A DNA stretch of 64,000 nt from Janthinobacterium sp. J1-1 (GTDB lineage Bacteria; Pseudomonadota; Gammaproteobacteria; Burkholderiales; Burkholderiaceae_D): contig NZ_CP132339.1 in assembly GCF_030944405.1 (NCBI RefSeq), forward strand, positions 4,402,001 to 4,466,000. Direction: 5' to 3'. Made by a program: the position numbers and the translations under genes. Under the pieces are notes generated by a model. It saw only the letters and a program-made list of their open reading frames with translations, ran no database searches and was not told the origin of the DNA. Within the stretch, counting starts at the first letter, position 1; every line of letters begins with the position of its first letter. Of this stretch, positions 35,135-44,490 are shown one piece after another.

Positions 35135-36133
35135 ATGAAAATCGCCTTCTTTGGCAGCCAGCCCTACGACCGCCGCTTCTTCGACGAAGCCCTGCCATCC
35201 CAGCCCGATGCATCCAGCATCGAGCTGGTCTATCACGACGCCTTGCTCGGAGCGGACACCGCCATCCTGGCGCAGGGCGCCGGCGCCGTCTGCGTGTTCG
35301 TCAACGATGTGCTCGACACCGCCGTGCTGGAAGCCTTGCACAGCTACGGCGTGCGCGCCATCCTGCTGCGCTGCGCCGGCTACAACAACCTGGATTTGCC
35401 GACAGCCAGGCGGCTGGGCTTTTTTGTCGCGCGCGTACCGGCGTATTCGCCTGAAGCGGTGGCCGAGCACACCCTGGCCATGGTGCAGACCCTGAACCGC
35501 CACACGCACCGCGCTTACGCCCGCGTGCGCGAAGGCAATTTTTCACTCGATGGCTTGCTGGGGTTCAACCTGCATGGCAAGACGGTGGGCATCGTCGGGA
35601 CCGGCAAGATCGGCCTGGCCACGGCGCGCATCTTCAGGGGCTTCGGCTGCAAGGTGCTGGGCCACGACCCCTATCCTTCGCCTGATTTTGCCGAGCTCGG
35701 CACGATGGTCGACCTGCCGCAGCTGCTGGCCGAGGCGGACATCGTCTCGCTGCATTGCCCCTTGATGGACAGCACGCGCCACCTGATCGGCCCGGCCACC
35801 TTGCCGCAGATGAAGCGCGGCGCCATGCTGGTCAATACCTCGCGCGGCGGCCTGATCGATACTGGCGCCGTGATCGATGCGCTCAAGTCGCGCCAGCTGG
35901 GCGCCCTGGCGATCGATGTGTACGAGCAGGAAAGCAGCCTGTTCTTCCACGATCACTCGTCCGACATCATTGACGACGACATCTTCCAGCGCCTGATGAC
36001 GTTCCCGAATGTGCTGGTGACTGGACACCAGGGCTTCTTTACCATCGAAGCGCTGCGTGAAATCGCCGCCATCACATTTCACAACCTCGACTGCTTCCGC
36101 AATGGCGGCGATTGCGGCAATAGCGTGGCTTGA
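35135..36133 (+). CDS. ldhA: D-lactate dehydrogenase (2-hydroxyacid dehydrogenase)
   Basis: A 332-residue NAD-dependent enzyme that reduces pyruvate to D-lactate. FFGSQPYDRRFFDEAL is the N-terminal catalytic-domain start; GIVGTGKIGLATARIF is the NAD site. NTSRGGLIDTGAV carries the substrate Arg, DVYEQESSLFF the catalytic-loop Glu, and TGHQGFFT the catalytic His. The sequence is of the LdhA/VanH type. AGGAAG precedes the start. It is unrelated to polysaccharide synthesis and sits in a short insert between two arms of the locus. Confidence 0.92.
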   Translation: MKIAFFGSQPYDRRFFDEALPSQPDASSIELVYHDALLGADTAILAQGAGAVCVFVNDVLDTAVLEALHSYGVRAILLRCAGYNNLDLPTARRLGFFVARVPAYSPEAVAEHTLAMVQTLNRHTHRAYARVREGNFSLDGLLGFNLHGKTVGIVGTGKIGLATARIFRGFGCKVLGHDPYPSPDFAELGTMVDLPQLLAEADIVSLHCPLMDSTRHLIGPATLPQMKRGAMLVNTSRGGLIDTGAVIDALKSRQLGALAIDVYEQESSLFFHDHSSDIIDDDIFQRLMTFPNVLVTGHQGFFTIEALREIAAITFHNLDCFRNGGDCGNSVA

Positions 36134-36135
36134 AC

Positions 36136-36483
36136 TCAGGCCGGCGCCGGTTTCTTTTTCGGCGCGGCTTTCGGCTTGGGCGGCGGCAGGGCGTCGGTGG
36201 TGCGCCGCGCCAGCTGGACCAGCCAGTCGCGCTCGTCCCACTGTTCGCCGCCGATCAGGAACCAGGGCTTGGCTTGCGGATAGGGTGGCGCCTCCTGCGG
36301 CGTGCCTATCCAGGCCCGCCCGGCGTCGGTCGGCTTGATATACAGCTGGTCGTCGGCGATGATCGCGAACATCTTGCCATCGCAGTACAAGCCTGTTTCG
36401 CCGAACATTTTCTTTGCCACCAGCGCGCCCGCGCCGGCCATCTGGTCGAGCAGGAAGTCGACCGTACCTTGCTGTGATGCCAT
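36136..36483 (-). CDS. TfoX/Sxy N-terminal-domain family protein
   Basis: A 115-residue protein with a TfoX N-terminal domain: DFLLDQMAGAGALVAKKMFGETGLY, then KMFAIIADDQLYIK. The tail is lysine/proline-rich (PPKPKAAPKKKPAPA). The C-terminal half of full TfoX is missing, as in many free-standing homologues. The family is linked to competence regulation in gamma-proteobacteria, but single-domain versions in other groups have unknown roles. GGGGAG precedes the start. The upstream open frame (to 36735) is not conserved in style and is not taken. The gene ends two bases past the ldhA stop, on the other strand. Confidence 0.75.
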   Translation of the reverse strand: MASQQGTVDFLLDQMAGAGALVAKKMFGETGLYCDGKMFAIIADDQLYIKPTDAGRAWIGTPQEAPPYPQAKPWFLIGGEQWDERDWLVQLARRTTDALPPPKPKAAPKKKPAPA

Positions 36484-36558
36484 GTATGCTCCCCGAGAGT
36501 GTTCAGTGTAGCGCAAAAATCGGCTACACTGCCCGGCCATCGTTGCAGGACCACCAAC

Positions 36559-36786
36559 ATGAACGCCATCGTCCACCACGGCATCACCATCGTCACCCTG
36601 GCCATCGGCGCCGATATCGCCAGTGTCTGCGTGCCGGGCCAGACGGCGATCTGCGAACGGCCCGACGGCTGGTGGCTGTATTTTGTCGACAGCGACGGCA
36701 GTGTCGACGGCTATGATCGTCCGTTCGGCAGCCATGCGCAGGCGCTGGGGGCGGCCAGGGCGGCCGCCGAGTTCAGCGCGGAATAG
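36559..36786 (+). CDS. Small hypothetical protein
   Basis: A 75-residue protein beginning MNAIVHHGITIVTLAIGAD with a preceding AGGA. It continues with polar and acidic stretches (GWWLYFVDSDGSVDGYDRP) and a short C-terminal helix (HAQALGAARAAAEF). I do not recognise the family. It is divergent from the TfoX-like gene and convergent with the methyltransferase gene. Confidence 0.55.
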   Translation: MNAIVHHGITIVTLAIGADIASVCVPGQTAICERPDGWWLYFVDSDGSVDGYDRPFGSHAQALGAARAAAEFSAE

Positions 36787-36795
36787 CTCGGGCGC

Positions 36796-37608
36796 TCAGT
36801 GTTGCTGCGCCAAGATACCCTGCGGCAACTCCATCGCGGGCTGCGCATCGTCCGCCAAGCCTTCCTTCACCAGCCGGGCACAGCCTTTTTCGCAGGCCAG
36901 CAGGGACTGGCGCAGCAAGGGGAATTCGCTGCGCCAGCGCCGCAGGATGGCTTGTTCGTCGCTGCGCGCGGCGTCGTCGAGGTAGACGGCCGCGCCTGGC
37001 GCCAGGCGGGGAAACAGCAGCGGACCGGCCGGATAGCGGGCATGCGTGGCGGTCGCCTGCGGCGGGCCGTCGATCACCAGCATGTCGATCGGCAAGCCGG
37101 CGGGCAGGCGGTCGGTGGCGTACCAGGGCCAGGTTTCGCCCTGCAAGGGATGCGCGCGCAGCGGCGCGGCGATCACTTGCGCCCAGTCCGACAGGCCGTG
37201 GCGCGCCAGCTCGGCCCGTGTCTGCGCCGCATATGCGGCATCGTGCTCCAGGCTGTAGACCTGGCCCGCGCCCTGCAGCTGCATGCAGCGCGCCAGCACC
37301 ACGGTCGAAGCGCCGCTGCTGCATTCGACCACCACCTGCGGCCGCGCCGAGAGCGCATGGCGCGCAAGTTCCAGCAGGAAATCGGGCGAGCCGGCCCAGC
37401 CGCGCGTGCACGGCAGGCTTTTGTCCAGCTTCAGCTCGCGCTGCAGGCCATCGAGCGCTTCGAGCTGGCGGAACAGGGTGGCCGGCGCGCTGTCGGCCTG
37501 GTCGCGCAACTGGTGCGCCAGCAAATGGATCAGGCGCACCTTGTGCAAGGTCCAGGCGCACAGCAGCAGGATGGCGGCGAGCAGCAGGAGAGTAAGGTAG
37601 TTGGACAT
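36796..37608 (-). CDS. Membrane-anchored class I SAM-dependent methyltransferase
   Basis: A 270-residue protein. An N-terminal span (LTLLLLAAILLLCAWTL) anchors it. VVVECSSGASTVVLARCM is a glycine-containing SAM motif I, SLEHDAAYAAQT the acidic motif that follows, and IDMLVIDGPPQ the motif IV. The fold resembles the Methyltransf_24 group. The product could O-methylate a sugar or lipid carrier on the inner face of the membrane. It is the last gene in the 13-gene minus arm, 22 bases after the GT-PaaK fusion. Confidence 0.75.
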   Translation of the reverse strand: MSNYLTLLLLAAILLLCAWTLHKVRLIHLLAHQLRDQADSAPATLFRQLEALDGLQRELKLDKSLPCTRGWAGSPDFLLELARHALSARPQVVVECSSGASTVVLARCMQLQGAGQVYSLEHDAAYAAQTRAELARHGLSDWAQVIAAPLRAHPLQGETWPWYATDRLPAGLPIDMLVIDGPPQATATHARYPAGPLLFPRLAPGAAVYLDDAARSDEQAILRRWRSEFPLLRQSLLACEKGCARLVKEGLADDAQPAMELPQGILAQQH

Positions 37609-37630
37609 GAAAGAGCCTTTCTAGAAAAAA

Positions 37631-40063
37631 TCAGGTCACCTTGCTGACCACATAGCGGTATTTGCCCGAGGCCTCGGCGGCGATCTCGTCCACCTCGTCG
37701 GTATCGATCGCCACCTGCGCGCCCAGCCTGGCCTGGAAGCCGGCCACGATGAGCGCGCGGGTAGTCGCGTCCAGCAGTGGCAGGCACACCAGCAGCACGC
37801 GCGTGTGCAGCAGGCTTTCCTGGATGATCTTGAAGCCGCGCACCTGCGGCAGTTCGCGCAGGATGTATACCAGCGCCAGGCCATGCATCACGGTGCCGTC
37901 CGTGGCGGTGAGGAAATCCGTGCTGCGGCCCTCGATTTTCTGCAGCAGCGGCAAGCCGCGCCCGCAACCGCAGGGCGCCGTGCCCAGCGCGCCGATGTCG
38001 CCGGTGGCGTAGCGGATGAAGGGGTAGTCGCGCGTGGCCAGGTGGGTGACGACGATTTCGCCGAGGCTGCCCGGCGGCAGCGGCTGGCCGGCGGGATCGA
38101 CGATTTCGACGATGATGTCTTCGGCCGTGATGTGCATGCCGCCATGCGGGCATTCGTGGGCGATAAAGCCGGCGTCGCGCCCGCCGTAGCCATTGGCCAC
38201 CGGGCAGCCGAAGGCGGTGGCGATCTGCGCGCGCTGCTCGTCGTACAGGCGCTCGGAGGTGACGAAAGCGACTTTCACGCCCAGGCCGTCGAGCGGCACG
38301 CCGTGCGCGCCGGCATGGCTGGCGATGCGGCACAGCGCCGACGGGTAGCCGAACAGCATGCGCGGGCGCAGCCGCCGCAGCCGGTGGATGAAGCCGTCGA
38401 CCCTGGCGGGCGACATGGCAAACGCCGGCAGCAGGGTGCTGCGCAGCAGCCAGTCGCGCAGGCGGCGCAGCCGGTCCTGGGCGTGCAGTTCGATGGGCGA
38501 GCCCCACAGCACCACCTCGCGCTCACCGATATCGACCCCCCACCAGCGCGTGGCGCGCCATTTGGCGGCGATATCGTGGCTGATGCGCTTGCGTCCCAGG
38601 AAAAACAGCAGCGGCTCGCCACTCGAGCCGCCGGTGGAGAACGGACGCAGGCCATCGGCGCGGTCGGACTTGAAGGCGTCGCGCGCGGCGCTGATATCGG
38701 CTTTGCGCAGCAGTGGCAGGCGCGCCAGGTCGCTCAGGCTGTGCACCTGGCGCGGATCGAAGCCGATGCGCTGGAACAGCGCGCCGTAATAAGGGACATG
38801 GGCACCCGCATGGCGCAGCAGTCGGCGCAGCCGCGCCAGGCGCCAGCGGTCCAGCTGCTGCGGCGTCCACCATTGCGAGCGCTCCATGCGGCGCAGCAGG
38901 CGCACGCTGTCGTGCCGCTTGAGCTTTTCGTGCAGCGGAAACAGCCAGTGCGCCACCAGGCGCGCATAGCCGGACGGACGCGGCGCGGCCAGGATGCGCC
39001 GGTACAGCGCCGCCAGCTGCGGCCCCACATGTGCCCAGTCGAACTGCGCCGCGTGCGCCAGGCCGTTGGCCGCCAGCCGGCTGGCCTGTTGCGGCTCGCG
39101 CAGCAGGGCAAGCATGGCCTGCGCCATGGCCGGCGCGTCGCCGGGCGACACCAGCAGGCCCGTCACGCCGTGCTGCAGCAAGGCCGGAATGCCGCCCACA
39201 TTGGTGCTGACCACGGGCACGCCGCAGGCCAGCGCTTCGAGCACGGAAATCGGCATATTGTCGGCCAGGCTGGGATTGAGCACGAGCGTGCTGGCCTGGT
39301 ACAGCGCCGGCATGGCGGCGTTGGCCACATGGCCGGCAAACGTCACCGCCTCCATCACCTTCAGGTCGATGGCCAGGGTTTCCAGCGCGGCGCGCTCGGG
39401 ACCGTCGCCGGCCAGCACCAGGCGCGCGCCGGGAAACGCCTCGCGCACGATGGCAAACGCGCGCACGGCGCTGGCGTTGTCGTACAGCGCCTGCAGGTGG
39501 CGCGCCACCAGGATCACCGGGCCATCTTTGGTGCCCTGTCCGGCCGCTGGCGTGAACCGGCGCAGGTCGACCACATTGGGCACGATATGGGCCGCATGCC
39601 CCCCCTGTTCGAAGATCTGGCGCAGGAAGCGCGACGGCACGGCGATCGCGTCGGCGCGCAACAGGCTGGCATCGACCAGGCGCCGGTGGCGCGCAAAGAA
39701 GGCCGCCGCCTCGCCGCCACGGTAATTGAGCAGCACCGGTTTGCCGCACAGGCTGGCGAGCCACAGCGCCGGCGCGCCCTGCAAATGCCAGGACCAGCCC
39801 GAGTTGGCCATCACATGGAACAGGTCGACCGTGCGGCTGGCACGCCACAAGCGCCACAGGAAGATGGGCAGGCGCAGGGCCGCGCGCAGGTAGCGCACGC
39901 GCGCCAGCCATGGCGGCAGCACGCTGGCATTGACGGCCAGCAGCTCGACCTTGGCCCCTTCGGCGCGCAGCAGCGCCGCCAGTTGCGCCGCCTGGTTGGC
40001 CATGCCGCCGGCCGGCGGCGCCTGCGGGCCGACCAGCGCGATGCGCATGCCGGCGAGCATCAT
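37631..40063 (-). CDS. Fusion of a GT4 glycosyltransferase and a PaaK-like adenylate-forming domain
   Basis: An 810-residue protein with two complete parts. Residues 1-365 are a GT-B glycosyltransferase: MRIALVGPQAPPAGGMANQ, VILVARHLQALYDNASA, and DNMPISVLEALACG with the donor glutamate. Residues about 380-810 resemble CapK/PaaK: HVPYYGALF, FSTGGSSGEP at 475-484 (phosphate loop), NGYGGRDAGFIAHEC and RYATGDIG (ATP site). PaaK-type enzymes adenylate and thioesterify aromatic or amino acids; CapK homologues are known from capsule loci. The start region overlaps the upstream GT4 stop by 4 bases. Fusing both parts suggests that one sugar is transferred and an acyl or amino acid activated for it. 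Confidence 0.8.
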   Translation of the reverse strand: MMLAGMRIALVGPQAPPAGGMANQAAQLAALLRAEGAKVELLAVNASVLPPWLARVRYLRAALRLPIFLWRLWRASRTVDLFHVMANSGWSWHLQGAPALWLASLCGKPVLLNYRGGEAAAFFARHRRLVDASLLRADAIAVPSRFLRQIFEQGGHAAHIVPNVVDLRRFTPAAGQGTKDGPVILVARHLQALYDNASAVRAFAIVREAFPGARLVLAGDGPERAALETLAIDLKVMEAVTFAGHVANAAMPALYQASTLVLNPSLADNMPISVLEALACGVPVVSTNVGGIPALLQHGVTGLLVSPGDAPAMAQAMLALLREPQQASRLAANGLAHAAQFDWAHVGPQLAALYRRILAAPRPSGYARLVAHWLFPLHEKLKRHDSVRLLRRMERSQWWTPQQLDRWRLARLRRLLRHAGAHVPYYGALFQRIGFDPRQVHSLSDLARLPLLRKADISAARDAFKSDRADGLRPFSTGGSSGEPLLFFLGRKRISHDIAAKWRATRWWGVDIGEREVVLWGSPIELHAQDRLRRLRDWLLRSTLLPAFAMSPARVDGFIHRLRRLRPRMLFGYPSALCRIASHAGAHGVPLDGLGVKVAFVTSERLYDEQRAQIATAFGCPVANGYGGRDAGFIAHECPHGGMHITAEDIIVEIVDPAGQPLPPGSLGEIVVTHLATRDYPFIRYATGDIGALGTAPCGCGRGLPLLQKIEGRSTDFLTATDGTVMHGLALVYILRELPQVRGFKIIQESLLHTRVLLVCLPLLDATTRALIVAGFQARLGAQVAIDTDEVDEIAAEASGKYRYVVSKVT

Positions 40064-41307
40064 CGGGTGCGCTCCGCCGGCGGCCGCGCCATGCCGGCGA
40101 GCGTGCGTTGCGCCGTCAGGCGCCGGTAGACCTCGGCATAGCGCGCCACGCTGCCGGCCCAGCTGCGTTCGCGTTCCACATAGGCGCGTGCGCGGCGGCG
40201 CAGCAGCGGCCAGCTGGCTGGCTGGTCCAGCAAGGCCAGCACCGATTGCGCCAGCGCCTCGGCGTCGTTGGCGCGAAACAGCACGCCGGTCTGGCCATCC
40301 TTGATCAGTTCGCGGTGGCCGCCGACGTCGGAGGCGGCCACCAGCCGGCCCTGCGCCATCGCCTCCAGCGGCTTCAGGGGCGTGACCAGTTCCGTCAGGC
40401 GCATCGGCAGGCGCGGATAGACCAGCACGTCGATCAGCTGATAATACTGCGCCACCAGTGCGTGCGGCACGCGCCCGGCGAACACCACCTGGCCGGCGAT
40501 GCCCAGCTCGACGGCCAGCGCGCGCAACTGCGCGTCCTGCGGGCCGCCGCCGGCCAGCAGCAGGCGCAGTGCAGGCGCCGCGGCCAGCATGCGCGGCATG
40601 GCGCGCAGCAGCAGCGCCAGGCCTTCATAGGCGTAGAACGAGCCGATAAAGCCGATCACGGGGTGGCCGGCCAGTCCCATGGCGCGTGCCAGGCCAGGCT
40701 GCATGGGCACCGCATCCAAGGCGGCGACATCGACGGCGTTGGGAATCACGGTGATTTTATCGGGTGGCAGGCCGCGTGCGCACAAGTCCTGGCGCAAGCC
40801 TTCGCAGATGGTGGTGATGGCGTCGGCGCGGCGCAGCGCGTGGTTTTCCAGCATGCGCGTCAGGCGGTAGCGCAGGCCGCCGGGCCGGCTGCTGCCATGG
40901 TCGGCGGCCGCGTCTTCCCAGAAGGCGCGCACTTCGTAGACCACCGGGATACCGAGGGTGCGCCCGACACCGAGCGCGGCGATGGCGTTCAGGGCCGGCG
41001 AATGCGCATGGAGAATGTCGGGTTTCAGCTGCAGCGCAAGCTGGCGCAGGCGGCGCGCCAGGCCCCGGATCACGCTCCACTGGCGCAGCACGGGCAGGCG
41101 CGCCCACCATTGCCGGCCGGGCGCGGTGCGGTAAAAGTGCCAGCCGTCGGCGACCTGGTCCATGGCGTCGGACGGGCCCTGTTTGGCGCCGGTCAGGTGC
41201 AGGGTTTCCCAGCCCAGCGCGCGCTGCTGGGCCAGGATGGCCACGGTACGGAAGGTGTAACCGCTGTGCAGCGGCAGCGAGTGGTCGAGGATGTGCAGGA
41301 TGCGCAT
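40060..41307 (-). CDS. Exosortase A-associated glycosyltransferase, Daro_2409 family
   Basis: A 415-residue GT4 enzyme. It starts MRILHILDHSLPLHSGYTFRT, a sequence typical of the exosortase A-linked Daro_2409 family. Further marks are VIPNAVDVAALDAVP (hinge) and PRLPMRLTELVTPLKPLEAMAQGR in the C-terminal donor domain. It transfers a sugar during repeat-unit assembly; donor unknown. The frame runs to 41430, but the family start is at 41307. Gap to the upstream amidotransferase is 38 bases. Confidence 0.88.
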   Translation of the reverse strand: MRILHILDHSLPLHSGYTFRTVAILAQQRALGWETLHLTGAKQGPSDAMDQVADGWHFYRTAPGRQWWARLPVLRQWSVIRGLARRLRQLALQLKPDILHAHSPALNAIAALGVGRTLGIPVVYEVRAFWEDAAADHGSSRPGGLRYRLTRMLENHALRRADAITTICEGLRQDLCARGLPPDKITVIPNAVDVAALDAVPMQPGLARAMGLAGHPVIGFIGSFYAYEGLALLLRAMPRMLAAAPALRLLLAGGGPQDAQLRALAVELGIAGQVVFAGRVPHALVAQYYQLIDVLVYPRLPMRLTELVTPLKPLEAMAQGRLVAASDVGGHRELIKDGQTGVLFRANDAEALAQSVLALLDQPASWPLLRRRARAYVERERSWAGSVARYAEVYRRLTAQRTLAGMARPPAERTR

Positions 41308-41345
41308 GGCCGGTTCCGTATCAGCAATGGTGGCGGTGGCGGGAG

Positions 41346-43274
41346 TCAGGCGGTGGCCAGTTCCCGCGCCGTGGCGGCGGGCAGCGGCACTACCTGGCGC
41401 AAAAAGGACTCGAACATCAGCAGCGACCACAGCGGTGCGCTATGGTCGCGCCGGCCCGCGCCGTGCTGGTCGATCAGCTGATCGATATAGTCCATGTCGA
41501 ACAGGCCGCATTGCGCCATCACGGGGCTGGTCAGGCGCTGGCGCAGGCGCTCGCGCAGCGGCCCGCGCAGCCAGGCGGCCAGCGGCACGGAAAAGCCCAT
41601 CTTCTGGCGATACAGCAATTCGTCGGGCAGCAGCGGCCGCAGCGCCTTTTTCAGCAGGTATTTGCCGGTGCCGCCGCGCAGTTTCAGCTGCGGCGGCAGG
41701 CCCGACATCCAGGCCACCAGTTCATGGTCGAGCAAGGGCGAGCGCACTTCCAGCGCGTGGGCCATGCTGGCGCGGTCGACCTTGGTCAGTATGTCGCCCG
41801 GCAGATAGGTTTTCAGGTCCAGGTACTGCACTTGCGACAGCGGGTCCTGCGCCGGACTGGCCAGGGCGTGGCGGCGCAGCACGTCGACCGCGCGGTAGCC
41901 TTGCAGGCTGCGCCGCAGTTCGGGGCTGAACAGGCGCGCGCGCATGGCGTCGCCGAGGATGCTGACGCTGTGAAAATAGGCATCGGTGGTGTCGCGCGCC
42001 AGCCCTTCGAAGGTGGTCTTGGCGCGCAGGAAGCGCGGCGCCCAGTCGGCCTTCGGGTAAAGCCGGCCCAGGGTGCCGAACAGCGAACGGCGCAGCCCCT
42101 GCGGCAGCATGGCGCGCATTTTTTCTTCGCGCGCATGCAGGTTGTAGCGCCGGTAGCCGGCCAGGCTTTCGTCGCCGCCGTCGCCCGACAGCGCCACCGT
42201 GACGCGCCGGCGCGCCAGCTGGCAAACGCGGTAGGTGGGCATGGCCGAACTGTCGGCGAACGGTTCGTCGTACAGCGTGGCCAGCAGGTCGATCAGTTCG
42301 AAATCGTCGGACTCGACCTGCTGCGCGTGGTGCAAGGTGCCATAGCGGCGCGCCACCATGCTGGCGTATTGCGCTTCATTGTAGGCGGGGTCGCCGAACG
42401 AGATCGAGCAGGTATTGACGGGCGACGCGCTTGAGCCGGCCATCATCGCCACCACCGCGCTCGAATCGACGCCGCCCGACAAAAACGCGCCCAGCGGCAC
42501 CTCGGCCACCATGCGGATGCGCACCGCTTCGCGCAGGCGCGCCAGCAGTTCGTCCGCCGCCTGCGCTTCGCTGGTTGGTGCATGCGGCACGAAGGGCACG
42601 TCCCAGTACTGGCACGGCGCCGGCAGCGGCTGGCCGGCGCGGATGCACAGGGTGTGGCCCGGCGGCAGCTTGTGCGCATGGCGAAAGATGCTGCGCGGCT
42701 CGGGCACATAGCCGTAGGCAAAATAGTCTTCCACCGCCAGCGGATCGAGCTCGCGCGGCATGGCCGGGTGCGCCAGCAGCGCCTTCAGTTCGGAGCCGAA
42801 GGCCAGCGTGCCGTCGGTCAGCTCGCCATAATACAGCGGCTTGACGCCGAGCCGGTCGCGCGCCAGGAACAGCAGGTGGCGCCGGCGGTCCCACAGGGCA
42901 AAGGCGAACATGCCGCGCAGGCGCTGCACGCATTGCTCGCCCCATTGTTCCCAGGCGTGCACGATCACTTCCGTGTCGCTGCTGGTGCGGAACTGATGGC
43001 CGAAATGGCGCAGTTCGGCCATCAGGGCACGGTAATTGTAGATTTCGCCATTGAAGACGATGGCCACGCTGCGGTCAGCATTGAACAGCGGCTGCTGGCC
43101 GCTGGCCAGGTCGATCACGGACAGGCGCCGGTGACCCAGGCCCAGGCCCGGCTCGCGGTGCATGCCGTCCTCGTCCGGCCCGCGGTGGCGCAGGCTGTGG
43201 GTCAGGCGCGCCAGCAGCTTTGCTTCGATGTCGCGCTGGCCCTGCAGATCAAAGATGCCGACGATGCCGCACAT
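41346..43274 (-). CDS. Exosortase A system-associated amidotransferase (asparagine synthase family)
   Basis: A 642-residue protein with an intact class II glutamine amidotransferase domain: Cys2 follows the initiator in MCGIVGIFDLQ, and RHRGPDEDG, NGEIYN are conserved. The synthetase half contains SGGVDSS (ATP-pyrophosphate loop) and GDGGDESLAGY. It should use glutamine ammonia to amidate a carboxylate, such as a uronic acid of the polysaccharide. It thus differs from the gene at 23462, whose Cys2 is missing. It precedes the GT4 by 38 bases in the minus arm and follows sugar transferase 2 by 10 bases. Confidence 0.92.
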   Translation of the reverse strand: MCGIVGIFDLQGQRDIEAKLLARLTHSLRHRGPDEDGMHREPGLGLGHRRLSVIDLASGQQPLFNADRSVAIVFNGEIYNYRALMAELRHFGHQFRTSSDTEVIVHAWEQWGEQCVQRLRGMFAFALWDRRRHLLFLARDRLGVKPLYYGELTDGTLAFGSELKALLAHPAMPRELDPLAVEDYFAYGYVPEPRSIFRHAHKLPPGHTLCIRAGQPLPAPCQYWDVPFVPHAPTSEAQAADELLARLREAVRIRMVAEVPLGAFLSGGVDSSAVVAMMAGSSASPVNTCSISFGDPAYNEAQYASMVARRYGTLHHAQQVESDDFELIDLLATLYDEPFADSSAMPTYRVCQLARRRVTVALSGDGGDESLAGYRRYNLHAREEKMRAMLPQGLRRSLFGTLGRLYPKADWAPRFLRAKTTFEGLARDTTDAYFHSVSILGDAMRARLFSPELRRSLQGYRAVDVLRRHALASPAQDPLSQVQYLDLKTYLPGDILTKVDRASMAHALEVRSPLLDHELVAWMSGLPPQLKLRGGTGKYLLKKALRPLLPDELLYRQKMGFSVPLAAWLRGPLRERLRQRLTSPVMAQCGLFDMDYIDQLIDQHGAGRRDHSAPLWSLLMFESFLRQVVPLPAATARELATA

Positions 43275-43284
43275 GGAGGTCCTT

Positions 43285-44490
43285 TCAGGGATAAGTGGAA
43301 AGCGGGGAGGGCGCTTCGGCGCCCGTCAATCGGTCATACACGGCCAGGTAGGCGCCGGCCATGGCGGCAAGGCTGTGTTCGGCCAGCACCTGGCGCCGTC
43401 CGCGCGCGCCGTGGCGCACACCCAGTTCGGGCGCGCGGTAGTAGTCAAACAGCGCGGCGGCCAGCAGCTCGGGCGAACGCGGCGGCACCAGCGCGCCGCT
43501 CCAGCCCGGCTGCACCAGTTCCGCATTGCCGCCCACGTGGGTGGCCACCACGGGCAAGCCGGTCGCCATCGCTTCCAGGATGGTGTTGGAACTGCCCTCG
43601 GCCAGCGACGGCAGCACGAACACATCCATGGCGCGCAGCAATGGCGCCACGTCGTCGCGCGTGCCGGGCAGCCAGGCCTGATGCTGCGCGCCGGCCTGCG
43701 CCAGCAGATCCAGGCAGGGTTGGCGGCAGGGACCATCGCCGACGATCATCAGACGCAGGCGCGCGCGTTCGTACCGGTCCAGTTTTTCCAGCAGCAAAAG
43801 AAAGGCGCGCACCAGCGACAATTGGTCTTTCACGGCCGCCATGCGCCCCACGCTGCCGATCACATACGCGCCATGGCACAGGAAGCCGGGTGGCCCCACC
43901 ACGGCCGGCGGACCGAGGCGCGGATGAAACTGCACGCTGTCGACGCCGTTGCCGATATGGCTGACCCTGTCGGGCGGCGCGCCGATGGCCTGCACCAGCC
44001 ACTGGCCCAGGTCGGCGCTGACGGCGATGAAATGCTGGATCAGCGGCCGCATCAGCTTGCGCAGCAGCCGGTATTTGCGCTTGGCGCCTTGCGGGTCATC
44101 GATGTCGCGCCCGTGTTCGCCATGCACGCGCAGGCGCACGCCGGCGATGGCCGCCAGCAGCTGCGCCTCGATGCAGCAGAGGTTGCGCGTGTGCACCAGG
44201 CTGGGACGCAATTGCCGCAGCAGCCGGTACAGGCGAAGATAATGCCCCGGATCCTTGCCTTCGCGCTTGTCCAGGCTGATGATCTCGACCCCGGGCGCGC
44301 TCAGGCGCTGGCGAAACACCGTGGCGTTTTTCATGCAAACGATGGCGTGCCGGTAGCGCCCGGGCGGCATATGATTGATCAGATTGACCAGGCCGTTTTC
44401 CAGGCCGCCCACGTCGAGCTGGTGGATGACATGCACGATCAGCGGCGGCGCGCCGGCCGCGCTGCTGCTGTCGGGCGGATCAAGGCGCAT
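43285..44490 (-). CDS. Sugar transferase 2, PEP-CTERM/EpsH1 system-associated
   Basis: A 401-residue GT4 protein of the stp2 family. IVHVIHQLDVGGLENGLVNLINHM is the signature acceptor loop. RLRVHGEHGRDIDDP is a family stretch, and AEGSSNTILEAMATGLPVVATH holds the donor-binding glutamates. It would add a sugar to the lipid-linked repeat. The start at 44490 (MRLDPPDSSS) overlaps the xrtA stop by 11 bases, placing it in the same transcript and possibly translationally coupled. Confidence 0.92.
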   Translation of the reverse strand: MRLDPPDSSSAAGAPPLIVHVIHQLDVGGLENGLVNLINHMPPGRYRHAIVCMKNATVFRQRLSAPGVEIISLDKREGKDPGHYLRLYRLLRQLRPSLVHTRNLCCIEAQLLAAIAGVRLRVHGEHGRDIDDPQGAKRKYRLLRKLMRPLIQHFIAVSADLGQWLVQAIGAPPDRVSHIGNGVDSVQFHPRLGPPAVVGPPGFLCHGAYVIGSVGRMAAVKDQLSLVRAFLLLLEKLDRYERARLRLMIVGDGPCRQPCLDLLAQAGAQHQAWLPGTRDDVAPLLRAMDVFVLPSLAEGSSNTILEAMATGLPVVATHVGGNAELVQPGWSGALVPPRSPELLAAALFDYYRAPELGVRHGARGRRQVLAEHSLAAMAGAYLAVYDRLTGAEAPSPLSTYP

